From positions 71,079 through 111,962 of the forward strand of contig AVPN01000034.1 in NCBI GenBank assembly GCA_000695325.1: a DNA stretch of 40,884 bases, read 5' to 3'. The DNA is from Pleurobrachia bachei. Its lineage: Eukaryota > Ctenophora > Tentaculata > Cydippida > Pleurobrachiidae. Shown in pieces: positions 18,909-29,061 of this stretch (positions are counted from its first letter, which is position 1; each line of letters opens with the position of its first letter). The notes beneath the pieces were generated by a model. It was not told the origin of the DNA and ran no database searches. It worked only from the letters and a program-made list of their open reading frames with translations. Both the position numbers and the translations under genes were made by a program.

Positions 18909-21495
18909 TCAGTCCCTATCAATTGATGTAACCAAGTCCTGCCACACCGCAATGGACTTGTTGTAGAAGTCGATGTGTGCACTGGAGAGATTAGAGAACA
19001 GTGCCCGGCAATCTTTCTCCTTGTTGATGTTCCATCGTTCAATGTCAGACCGGACTGCTGCACTCGCCACCACTAGGGCATCTCCCGCTCTCTGGAGGGA
19101 ATAAGGTAATTGATAAGTTAGCTTTCTGGAGAGGGAGGTGTGAGAGATGAGAAGGTATATTGAGGGCCGAGGTTAGCTAACTTCTCATCTTGGCCCTCAG
19201 ATATCAATATTTTTCTCAACAACTAATTCTCTAGCTAGCTGTTCTCACACTCTGTTTTCTAGTGTTTGCTTGTTTTTGGTTGATAGGCCTGTGTATGATT
19301 CACACTCACCTCTCCCTCGTTACTTAGTGCAGTTATTTCCTGTTGCAGCTTACTCATCTTCTCATCTTTAACCTGTAACAAACAATTACAATAGGGGGTC
19401 CCGGGTCAACAAGAAACTAGTTTTCTGGAAGTACAAAATATGATTTACCGCCGTTAACCGTCGTGCTATTGCATAGAGTTTTAGGTATTGTTCATACATG
19501 ATTTAACAATGTGTACAAGAGTCTAATAAAAAGCCAAACCTGTATAGGAGACTTCCCAAAGAAAGTTGCAAACGATTTCCCTGGCTCGCTGGCCTCTAAC
19601 TTTTCCAAATCTTTCTGTTTATTCAACACTGACGCTGTGTAGAAGTTCTTTTCGACCTAGATGGATATTATGCTGTGATAAGTAGCACCTGAGAGGGGTA
19701 ACACTGGGCTATAATTATCCCTTCTTTTAGATTCTAAAATTTAGAATATATTCAATACTCATCTAAGAAAAGAATAGAAGGAGTCTCGCCCCATTGTTAC
19801 CTGTAGGTTGTCCCGATGTTTCAAGACGCTCTTTACAGTCGTTACGTATCTCTGATACTCCTTGATACTTTCATTAAACATTTCCTCCTTTAGATCGACC
19901 ATTTCCTCCATCCCCTCGTTAACCTTCCCAATACCCTCCCCAAACTTGTTCAACATCGGCTCAATCTCCTCCTGAGAGTGTGTGTTTAGTACTAAACTAT
20001 AGTGGGGGTCAGTTGTCTTGTAATTGAGAGTGTGTTTGATATTTAGTGGTGATTAGGAACAAAATCTTATCGGCTGATGTGTAACAGCAACACGTACCTC
20101 AGAGTTGGCCCATAACATGAGACTCGGTGGGAGGGTCATGAGAGTGGAAGATAACTCTGTTTGCTCCCTATGTAACCTCCCTGACTCTGTAGACAGGGAG
20201 TTAAGGATCTTTCCGAACGCCTCCAGGTACTCAGAAGTCTCGCTGAAGGGATTCTCCACATCTGACACTGGTATCTGGGGCATGTTAAACTTTTTCAACT
20301 GAGTCGTCCTTTTGCATTCCTCCAGTTCGATTTGACGAGCGGAGAGGAAGATAAAGAAATGCTCACTGGTGCTAAGGATGGGGTGCTCTGCTATTCGCCG
20401 GAGAAACTTGTTCAGTGCGAGTTGCCTGAGACGAAGAAAGCTCGGATCGTACTTGTTGAACACTTTCTTTTGGGGTAGAGGCGGGATGATATGTGAGGGG
20501 TATTGTTGTGTCAGGACATTACCAAGCCAATGGAAATCATTGTACCTCCGTCTCACGTGGAATTCCTCCTGGTTAAAACTCTCCCGTGTTGTCTTGGTGA
20601 TCACTCGATATGAAACAAAACTTTCTGCAGCGTGTTTTTGGGCATCATCCACAGTCACTTCGATATCCTCCTCGAAATGTGGCTTGTCGTACATGCTTAT
20701 GGAGGAGAACCGGATATCTCGAAGACTCTCAAATTCTTTATTTTCATCAGCGGGAGGGGGCTGTTCCTGAGCGGGAGGGGTATCACCCTTGGACATGATA
20801 TTGATGTCTTCGTAATGGTTGTTGCCGTTAAACTTGATAGTCCCTACTGATACGACCATTGGAGAGGGTTTCACAGGGGCTGCTTCATCGACTGTTTCAT
20901 CTTGTGTTGGTGTCGTCTCTAGAGTAGGCGAACCTTCCCCTACTGTTTCTCCAGAGTTTACCGAAGAGTCTCCTAGTGTATTATTATCATGTGGCGTTGG
21001 TGCAACTTCTGCATTTTCTATCGAAGGTTCCTCGGCGGGTTTACTATCTTGATCAGGATCCTCACCTGGTGTTGGTTCTACAGATGGTGGACCTTCTACA
21101 GCGTCCTCTTCTGCAGCATCTACTGGAGGTTGACCTATAGCAGCAAGGTCTTCTGCAGCAGGCTCGACAGGTGAACTATCGGGAATCGGACTTGATTTAG
21201 GTATTTCTTCCTCCTCCTCGTATCGGCTTGATTCAGCAACTAGCATGTCGTTGAACGGATTTTCTTTGGGTGTGGATGGAGTTCGCCGCGAATTATCCTC
21301 AGTTTCCAAGTCTTGGATAGGAACTTCGGGAATCTCAGAAGCTAAGGTTTCCTCCAGAATTTCAGGAGGTCCTTCTTTTATCAAATCTTCATCGTCTAAC
21401 AATACAGGCTGGAGTGCTGCACTGGTTGCAGGTTGGATTTCCTCTGAAGTTGCCTCGGGGATTAGAGAGTCATTCAAATCGCCCTGACCATCCAT
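18909..21495 (-). CDS. PX-BAR sorting nexin (SNX7/SNX30-like)
   Basis: Five phase-0 exons: 21495-20098, 19971-19801, 19656-19540, 19372-19310 and 19091-18909, giving 643 residues. Sorting nexins of this type bind endosomal PI3P through the PX domain and membrane curvature through a BAR domain. Residues 1-255 are acidic and Pro/Ser/Glu-rich. The PX domain is about 278-392: SYRVITKTTR, the RRRY basic motif (315-318) and HIIPPLP (335-341). The C-terminal helices (KEYQRYVTTVKSVLKHRDNL; DIERWNINKEKDC; FYNKSIAVWQDLV) match the SNX30/SNX7 BAR region. Two NPF motifs (79-81 and 416-418) could bind EH-domain proteins. The acidic N-terminal extension is much longer than in vertebrate SNX7/30. Upstream of the ATG the frame is open for one codon to an acceptor (AAATTTTTAG), so the ATG may be the start or may lie inside a longer chain. 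Confidence 0.85.
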
Positions 21496-21684
21496 CAGCT
21501 AAAAATTTTAGTTTAGAATAAAAGTGTCAGTGAAAGCGGTCAAATTACACGTATTTCACGCCGTGTACCTTGTCAAACAGAGAGAAAGATCTTGACATAT
21601 GCTACATGTTGAAAACGCGCGCACTAGGGATCTGCAGCGCATGTCAAAGAAAGATCGGAAACCAGGGTTAAAACGGTTTTATTA

Positions 21685-21955
21685 TTAAAGTCGGATTTTT
21701 TGAAGTTGTCACCCCCCTTTTGTCGCGCGGCATCGCGCGGCGTCGTATTTGCGCGTGACAGCCCCCACCTGCTCTCACTTTTTGCCAAAAAACCGGATAT
21801 CACCTGAAAGAGCATAATTTTTGGAGTCCGTAAAACTTTGGTTTGACCAAATTGGCCGAGAAACAAAGGCGTGAGAGCCAAAACAAGATTCCGACGCGCA
21901 AATAAAAATTCGCGCGCCACCCAGGGGGTGACAACTTCAAAAAATCCGACTTTAA
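21685..21955. mobile_element. piggyBac-like MITE with TTAA target duplication
   Basis: A 263-bp non-coding element (21689-21951) has 28-bp perfect terminal inverted repeats beginning AGTCGGATTTTTTGAAGTTG. It is flanked on both sides by TTAA (21685-21688 and 21952-21955), the piggyBac target. The GC-rich interior (CGCGCGG motifs) encodes nothing. It lies between the upstream coiled-coil exons and the sorting nexin. Confidence 0.88.
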
Positions 21956-21972
21956 ACTTTTTTAGTGCTAAC

Positions 21973-22718
21973 CTTTTGATCAACCACTAATTTCATTTGT
22001 CGTTTCAACTTTTTAACCTCTTCCTCCGTCGATGCCTCTCTATCTGAGAGCGTACTAAAAGAGAGAGATAATTAGTTTTATGAAGGAGCAGGGCTACAGA
22101 CACGTACACAATCCCATTGTTCTTACCGTGGCACCCAACATCTTGGCACATAGGGACATTCTGTGGGACGATCTCTGGGACAAGTTTGAGACAAATGCAC
22201 ACTTTTATTCAATAATTCCACCCATTTATCCCGTTTTAAAATATGCATAAAATATCACACAGTAGTAGTATTCAGCAGACCTCTCTCAGTAGCATGTTAT
22301 AATGTCTTTACACACAGTTACACACATGCACACACTCAAGTAGCAAGACACACTCATTACAAAGGGTCATGCAGCCTCTCTACCTGTAGTTGTAAGGTGA
22401 AGTTGCATTTTCAATTCCGGGGTTAGTTAAACTACTGAAATATATGTACTGTGTGTCGGATCTCTCTCACATCTTGACCCTCTGTAGCAATACCAGATCT
22501 CTCTAATGTAGGTAGCAGGTAGCTGCTATTATACTATAGCTTCTTTATTAAACCCTTTCAGCCTTCACATCTCTCTGCCTCCCCTAATACCCAAACTTCA
22601 ACATCCAATATACACGACTCTATACCTGGCATGGCCACTACACGATGATGAGGCGTCGTTAAACAGCCTGTTTCGCTCCAATCTTATCATAGCTTCTTCA
22701 ACATCCAGCTGCCTGTCA
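21973..22718 (-). CDS. Two coding exons of a coiled-coil segment, gene identity unknown
   Basis: Exon 22718-22626 reads DRQLDVEEAMIRLERNRLFN with a Ser-rich end and ends in phase 2. Exon 22054-21973 completes it and reads EASTEEEVKKLKRQMKLVVD, ending in phase 0 at a GTTAGC donor. Both are rich in Lys/Glu/Leu and helix-prone. The second exon joins in frame to the acceptor just before the sorting-nexin ATG (CTG-ATG-GAT), so these may be 5' exons of that gene. Alternatively they end a separate upstream gene through a small terminal exon near 21640. A possible cassette exon at about 22203-22127 is also phase-compatible but does not look like a coiled coil. Further 5' exons would lie in or beyond the assembly gap. 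I do not recognise the family. Confidence 0.5.
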
Positions 22719-22929
22719 CTGAGGGAGAGGGTTTAATAACAATCAATGATAGAAGGGGCCAGGGGATGGTATATCGGTCGGGAGGGGGCTGGGAGAGGGC
22801 GCTGGGCGGAGTGTTTGAGTAGATTAGAAGCAAAAGTGGAAGGGTTTTGAGTGACATCTATGACTAAAAAGGCTGAAGCATTGTGTTGCCTACTGTGTCT
22901 ATCTCATATTACACGGTACACCAGTCGAC

Positions 22930-23513
22930 NNNNNNNNNNNNNNNNNNNNNNNNNNNNNNNNNNNNNNNNNNNNNNNNNNNNNNNNNNNNNNNNNNNNNNN
23001 NNNNNNNNNNNNNNNNNNNNNNNNNNNNNNNNNNNNNNNNNNNNNNNNNNNNNNNNNNNNNNNNNNNNNNNNNNNNNNNNNNNNNNNNNNNNNNNNNNNN
23101 NNNNNNNNNNNNNNNNNNNNNNNNNNNNNNNNNNNNNNNNNNNNNNNNNNNNNNNNNNNNNNNNNNNNNNNNNNNNNNNNNNNNNNNNNNNNNNNNNNNN
23201 NNNNNNNNNNNNNNNNNNNNNNNNNNNNNNNNNNNNNNNNNNNNNNNNNNNNNNNNNNNNNNNNNNNNNNNNNNNNNNNNNNNNNNNNNNNNNNNNNNNN
23301 NNNNNNNNNNNNNNNNNNNNNNNNNNNNNNNNNNNNNNNNNNNNNNNNNNNNNNNNNNNNNNNNNNNNNNNNNNNNNNNNNNNNNNNNNNNNNNNNNNNN
23401 NNNNNNNNNNNNNNNNNNNNNNNNNNNNNNNNNNNNNNNNNNNNNNNNNNNNNNNNNNNNNNNNNNNNNNNNNNNNNNNNNNNNNNNNNNNNNNNNNNNN
23501 NNNNNNNNNNNNN
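22930..23513. other. Assembly gap (584 N)
   Basis: A run of N. ORFs that cross it are meaningless. The right edge is GT/TTGG-rich simple sequence, which may explain the gap. Confidence 1.
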
Positions 23514-23875
23514 GTGGTTGGTTGGTCGTTGCTGGTTGATGCTTGGTTTGGAGGTTGGTGTTGGGGTTTGTCTCGTTTCTTTGGGTTTGGTCTGACAGCA
23601 TGTTTCATGTTCTCAACTTACTTTTGAAAAAAGTTAACAGTTTTAGCGCTAAAGCAATCAGATGTAAGATAAGGGCAAAATGAGGATACATTTTCAGCAG
23701 AAAACACATCCTAGAATGGCTGGAAGCAAAAAAAGCTAAAAAATTGGAAATTTGAAAGAAAGAAATATAAGATCAAGAAAGAAAACTGAGTTTTGCAGCA
23801 AAACGCGCGCACCTGCAGCGCAAACATTGTTATTGAGAGCGCGCGTAAAGTAAACAATTGTGAACATTTCATTCA

Positions 23876-23933
23876 ATGGCTGATCTCCGCCAACAATTTT
23901 TTCGAACACTTTTTGTTGGCGGAGATCAGCCAT
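23876..23933. repeat. Perfect 21-bp-arm hairpin
   Basis: Arms ATGGCTGATCTCCGCCAACA(A) are perfectly inverted around a 16-nt loop. The surrounding 23640-24120 region is AT-rich with CGCGCGC islands and no coding sequence. This may be a foldback element remnant or the upstream region of thioredoxin. Confidence 0.85.
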
Positions 23934-24517
23934 GGCTGGTGGCTGATTCACGCCAAAAAAGTTTGTGTGTTTTTTTTCGTTAAAATTTTTCTTCATATTT
24001 TTTTCATCGAGAAATAAAAAAGTTGGCGTTTAGCATAAGATCGAAATTTCTTTTCTGTTAATCGGCCGACCCCCCGTTTTTTTCAAACCTTTTTTCGTTA
24101 AAAACCCGAAATCGGGTTGTTTTTAAGTGTCAGTTTAGCGGTTTTCCGCTCCAGACTCCAATAGGGTCAGTAGCATCCCAATACACTTTTGTAGTATTAA
24201 CTTATTGCCAGTTTATTTTGTGTCACTTGTTGGGGGGGATTCCTAACTGACGTCAGCACCTGTGATCTGTCGGCCCTCGAGTGTTTGTAATCGGTTTTTT
24301 ATTCGTGCTAAATTCTTTGTAACATGCTTGTTTGCGATAACGATATCCCATTTCTTGTCCGATTTAATCTTTTTCACCGTTTGGCGTTTTTCAATGTAAA
24401 ATGGATAATGGAGGCCCGAAAACGAACAAATAGATTCCTTTTATGCAATACACATGCATGTCTTACTATTGAGCATTATATCAACTATATCTTTCTGTTT
24501 TAGCCCGATTCCCCAGC

Positions 24518-24838
24518 ATGCCTGAACAACTCGATACCATCGATGAATTCAGGAACAAGGTTTTAGCAGCCGAACCCGGCACCCTCGTTGTTGTCGATTT
24601 CTGGGCTACATGGTGCGGTCCCTGCATCAATTTTGCCCCGACCTTCGGGAAGATGGCCGAAGAGATGCCCGATGTGATTTTCTTCAAGGTCGATGTTGAC
24701 AAGAACGACGAGGCAACATCATTTGCTGATATCAACTGTATGCCCACCTTTAAACTGTTCAAGAGTGGAAAAGTTATTGCAACGGTTGAGGGGGCTGCTG
24801 AGGCGAAACTGAGGGAAGCCATTAGCGCTAACAAATAA
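24518..24838 (+). CDS. Thioredoxin
   Basis: A 106-residue single-exon frame, the normal size of a cytosolic thioredoxin. It reduces protein disulfides using the redox pair in WCGPC (residues 32-36), kept reduced by thioredoxin reductase. Other landmarks are VVVDFWA, the buried Asp in that strand, and the cis-proline in CMPTF (Pro 76). No signal or transit peptide is seen. An acceptor (CTTTCTGTTTTAG) ends 14 nt before the ATG. Its stop codon and 3' flank form the left edge of the tandem duplication that contains the ATP synthase gamma gene 444 bp downstream on the same strand. Confidence 0.97.
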   Translation: MPEQLDTIDEFRNKVLAAEPGTLVVVDFWATWCGPCINFAPTFGKMAEEMPDVIFFKVDVDKNDEATSFADINCMPTFKLFKSGKVIATVEGAAEAKLREAISANK

Positions 24839-27706
24839 TTTCCCACCTAGTGTGTGCGTGTATTCGTTTTTATCTACTCACATTTATTTGAACATGTTAT
24901 CTTTTTAAGATTGCATCTTTTTATGGTACATCCTTTTACAGTTTAGAATATATGTTAACTCTTTCTTTAAGACTTCTTTCACAACAATTGATTCCATTTT
25001 TCTATTGACCACAGCCCAACCAATCCTTTCCCTATTTTGAGCAATGAGCCCAATTGCATTACAACTCCCCTACCTCTCTATGTCCAAGCCCATACCTCTA
25101 ACCACCTCACTGATATCCTATCTCTCTAACCACCTCATTGTTGCCTGTCCAATCCCTCTAACCCCACTGTCCACTACCCCCTCCCCTACCTCTCTCCATA
25201 CTGCCCCAGCCCCTATCTCTCTAATATAAAGCTAACCCCATTACTGCTGCCCTATCTCTTTAACCCCACTACATTGTTAGCCATGGCGTTCCCGATGCTC
25301 CGATCAACGGTGACCCTGGCACCCAATGCCACGAGGGGAATGGCAACTCTCAAGGATATTGAAACCCGACTAAAAAGTGTCAAGAATATTCGAAAGATCA
25401 CATCCTCCATGAAGATGGTGTCTGCTGCCAAGTACTCCCGAGCTGAACGGGCCCTCAAGGTATAATCAGCCATATAATTCGTGAATCTTGGTTTATTATC
25501 CCATGTTTCTCCCCCCCCCTCTCCATTACCATCTCTCTTCCCTCTCTCTAGCCTGCCCGAGTATACGGAACAGGTGCTGAATCTCTCTACACCAAGAACG
25601 AGTTTGAGGCCGGCGAGGATAAACTTGTTCTGGCCATCTCCTCTGACCGAGGTCTGTGTGGCGGTGTCCACTCTGGTCTGGGCAAGGCCATCAAGGCAGC
25701 AAACCTTGAGAAGCCCGTCACAAAAACCATCATTGTGGGAGATAAGGTAAGCAAAACTTCGTTCCTTAATAATTGCCATGACATATTTAATTGCACTTTT
25801 TACAAATGCATATGTTTGTTATGTGCTGACCCTTCTGGCTGACCCTTGTGGCCCAGTGAGAGAGGGTCGGGCCTGGCAAATACTGAAATACATATCATTT
25901 CGGGCGTGTTTTACCATTCATATCCCCCAGGCCAAGATGATTCTCATGAGGACCATGGCAGATACCTTCCTAGCTACCTTCAACGATGTTGGAAAGAAGC
26001 CAGCATCATTCACAGATGCTATTAATATTGCCGAAGAGGTTCTTTCACACGAGGCTGATACTGTTGATATCGTGTACAACAGCTTTGTTAATGTCGTCTC
26101 CTACAATACCACGGTGCGTGTTTAGACGTAAAAAAGTCTAATACTCTCATTATTTGACTTGTAGCATTGTTACTCCTGTATATTTACTATTTACAGTCGG
26201 ATCTCGATTTACTAAGCCAAACCCTTCCCCTAGTATCCCGGTAAATCGGTGTCCAACTTTATAAATAATCATCTAACACCCCCCCCCCCTTCAGACGAAA
26301 TAAGTTCCCACCTAGTGTGTTGTGTATTTGTGCGGACAGATTAGTTTTTATCTACTCACATTTATTTGAACATGTTATCTTTTTAAGATTGCATCTTTTT
26401 ATAATACATCCTTTTACAGTTTAGAATATATGTTACCTCTTTCTTTAAGACTTCTTTCACAACAATTGATTCAATTTTTCTATTGACCACAGCCCAACCA
26501 ATCCTTTCCATATTTTGAGCAATGAGCCCATTACACCTCGATACTGCCCAAGCCCATACCTCTCTAACCACCTCAGTGCTCCCCTATCTCTAAACACCTC
26601 ACTGCTCCCCCTGGCGCTCGGCCCTCCCCCAATATCTCTTAGATGCTGCCCCATCTCTCTAGCCCCACTACTGCCCCAGCCCATACCTCTCTAACTACCC
26701 CACTACACTGGTAGCCATGGCGTTCCCGATGCTCCGATCAACGGTGACCCTGGCACCCAATGCCACGAGGGGAATGGCAACTCTCAAGGATATTGAAACC
26801 CGACTAAAAAGTGTCAAGAATATTCGAAAGATCACCTCCTCCATGAAGATGGTGTCTGCTGCCAAGTACTCCCGAGCTGAACGGGCCCTCAAGGTATAAT
26901 CAGCCATATAATTCGTGAATCTTGGTTTATTATCCCATGTTTCTCCCCCCCCCTCTCCGTTACCATCTCTCTTCCCTCTCTCTAGCCTGCCCGAGTATAC
27001 GGAACAGGTGCTGAATCTCTCTACACCAAGAACGAGTTTGAGGCCGGCGAGGATAAACTTGTTCTGGCCATCTCCTCTGACCGAGGTCTGTGTGGCGGTG
27101 TCCACTCTGGTCTGGGCAAGGCCATCAAGGCAGCAAACCTTGAGAAGCCCGTCACAAAAACCATCATTGTGGGAGATAAGGTAAGCAAAACTTCATTCCT
27201 TAATAATTGCCATGACATATTTAATTGCACTTTTTACAAATGCATATGTTTGTTATGTGCTGACCCTTCTGGCTGACCCTTGTGGCCCAGTGAGAGAGGG
27301 TCGGGCCTGGCAAATACTGAAATACATATCATTTCGGGCGTGTTTTACCATTCATATCCCCCAGGCCAAGATGATTCTCATGAGGACCATGGCAGATACC
27401 TTCCTAGCTACCTTCAACGATGTTGGAAAGAAGCCAGCATCATTCACAGATGCTATTAATATTGCCGAAGAGGTTCTTTCACACGAGGCTGATACTGTTG
27501 ATATCGTGTACAACAGCTTTGTTAATGTCGTCTCCTACAATACCACGGTGCGTGTTTAGACGTAAAAAAGTGTGATACTCTCAATATTTTACTTGTAGCA
27601 TTGTTACTCCTGTATATTTACTATTTACAGTCGGGTCTCGATTTACTAAGCCAAACCCTTCCCCTAGTATCCCGGTAAATCGGTGTCCCCCCCCCTTCAG
27701 ACGAAG
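24835..27706. repeat. About 1.45-kb tandem duplication (copies meet near 26300)
   Basis: The unit runs from the thioredoxin stop codon through its 3' flank and gamma-subunit exons 1-3 to the first bases of exon 4. Copy 2 starts near 26298 with the same TTCCCACCTAGTGTG flank that follows thioredoxin. Exons 1-3 differ by one silent base in 555; the non-coding flanks differ by substitutions and about 50 bp of indels. Confidence 0.92.
25283..26303 (+). pseudogene. Truncated ATP synthase gamma copy (exons 1-3 only)
   Basis: Exons 25283-25459, 25552-25746 and 25931-26113 match the complete gene downstream. The next acceptor joins ACG-AAA-TAA (26295-26303), where AAA-TAA and the following sequence come from the end of the thioredoxin gene. 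The product would be 187 residues, keeping the N-terminal helix but lacking the C-terminal helix that completes the rotor shaft. It should not make a working gamma subunit. Its promoter or leader region, acceptor (25279-25280) and ATG are intact, so transcription is possible. A false duplication in the assembly is the alternative. Confidence 0.85.
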
Positions 27707-28271
27707 CCCATCCCCGGCGTAGCGTCTATCGAGTCAAATGATGCCATCTATAACTACGATGAAGTCGACAGTGAAGTGCTCAAGTGCTACCAGGTACCTA
27801 AATATGTTTCTGTATAACACAAGTTCAAGTGTTGTCGTCACTTGTTTTTATTGAGTTACCAATGCACAGTAGTAATAATCTCTTCATCACTATTTATACG
27901 AGGGCCCTCATTTATAATTCCGATTTCCGGCCGACCCCATACCCTTCTCTCCATCTTGACATTTGTAATAACCCTCCCAGGAATTCACGCTGGCAAACAT
28001 TGTCTCCCACAAAACCCCTACCCAATTCTCGAACACCCTCTAACCCCCTGGCCCTCTCTCCCAGGAATTCACCCTGGCCAACATTGTCTACCACTCGATC
28101 CGGGAGCAGGAGTGCAGCGAGCAGAGTGCCCGAATGAATGCTATGGAGAACGCAACACGAAATGCGGGTGAGATGATCGACAAGCTGACACTCCAGTACA
28201 ACAGGACCCGACAGGCTGTCATTACCAGGGAGCTGATTGAAATTATCTCTGGAGCTAATGCCCTCGAATAG
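26717..28271 (+). CDS. ATP5F1C: Mitochondrial ATP synthase F1 gamma subunit
   Basis: Five phase-0 exons: 26717-26893, 26986-27180, 27365-27547, 27701-27793 and 28065-28271, giving 284 residues (human precursor 298). Gamma is the rotating central stalk of F1. A short basic, Ser/Thr-containing presequence precedes [20 protein letters not shown], the family signature of the N-terminal helix. SSDRGLCGG (exon 2) marks the Rossmann-like core. The C-terminal helix reads [20 protein letters not shown] and [19 protein letters not shown], nearly invariant in animals. An acceptor lies 2 nt before the ATG (26713-26714). It is the complete member of a tandem pair; the upstream copy is truncated. Intron 4 contains a decoy copy of the exon 5 start. 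Confidence 0.97.
27976..28010 (+). repeat. Duplicated acceptor and start of gamma exon 5
   Basis: CCCAG followed by GAATTCACGCTGGCAAACAT repeats the true exon 5 boundary (28060-28094) 84 bp upstream, with about three mismatches in 30 coding bases. Splicing here would read about 20 residues to a stop. Confidence 0.85.
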
Positions 28272-29061
28272 AGAGTGATGGAGAGAGAGACAGTGTATAC
28301 ATGTGTTCATCTTTGTGTCCCTGTAAGGGGTTCCACTATATTACCGAGAGAGAGAGTCCGTCCCTTTTCTAATTTATGAGTTTTACAAGTGACTTTTTGG
28401 TATACGAGATGAAAAAACGTGCCTTTACTTCTTGGTTTCTAGAACGTCACCAAACAGGACAAATCCCCCCAGTTTGGAAAGAAGAATCTTGTGTGTGGAG
28501 GGCGCGAATTTGGCAGATATGTGAAAAGCCAGCAGGAGCTGTTGATCTCGCGCGCACATTGCGTCTCCCAAACGACTACTGAAGTCGGATCTCTGCGCGG
28601 CTCAGGCCTGTCAGTGTGAATGCTTGCCATGACAACTTTATCAGAAAGATGTCAATGCGCGTTCCCGGGAAGATGAATTGTCATTTCGGGGCCCATCAGT
28701 TTCACACTGTGAGTCTGAGGGTTCGAGAGCAAACTCAGAACTCTCGGTTTATAGACCAGATGGTGGATCAAGCCGAGTCGGCCATTTTATCTTGCTTCCC
28801 AGCCCACATTTCAGAAGGTGTCCGACCTCTTTTTAACATCAATTTAAAGGACAAACTCAACATTTTAAAATGATAAATTAGCAATAAAATAATCACACAA
28901 AGAATCTCAAGACAAAATAAAACACAGTACAGCTAAACAAAGCTTACAACTAAAAACAGCATAAAATATCTGGCAAATTTTTTAAACACGTGAGTCTCTT
29001 ATCATACTATAGTGATCTTATCTCTTTTTCATATCAGTGTCACAATATGTCTCATTCCATC
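28272..29061. other. Convergent intergenic region between ATP5F1C and villin
   Basis: Holds the 3' flanks of two genes that face each other. Two short plus-strand ORFs (28376-28582 and 28616-28873) show no recognisable domain and no codon or splice support. Weak inverted CAGTGTGAA/TTCACACTG segments lie near 28610 and 28705. I see no gene. Confidence 0.6.

Noticed and set aside
22851-23627. Long ORFs across the gap
   Set aside because: They consist almost entirely of N.
24481-24846. 121-residue minus-strand ORF
   Set aside because: It is antisense to thioredoxin, whose frame is conserved with the WCGPC site.
28376-28873. Two plus-strand ORFs after ATP5F1C
   Set aside because: No recognised domain, no splice or start context, and they lie between converging 3' ends.
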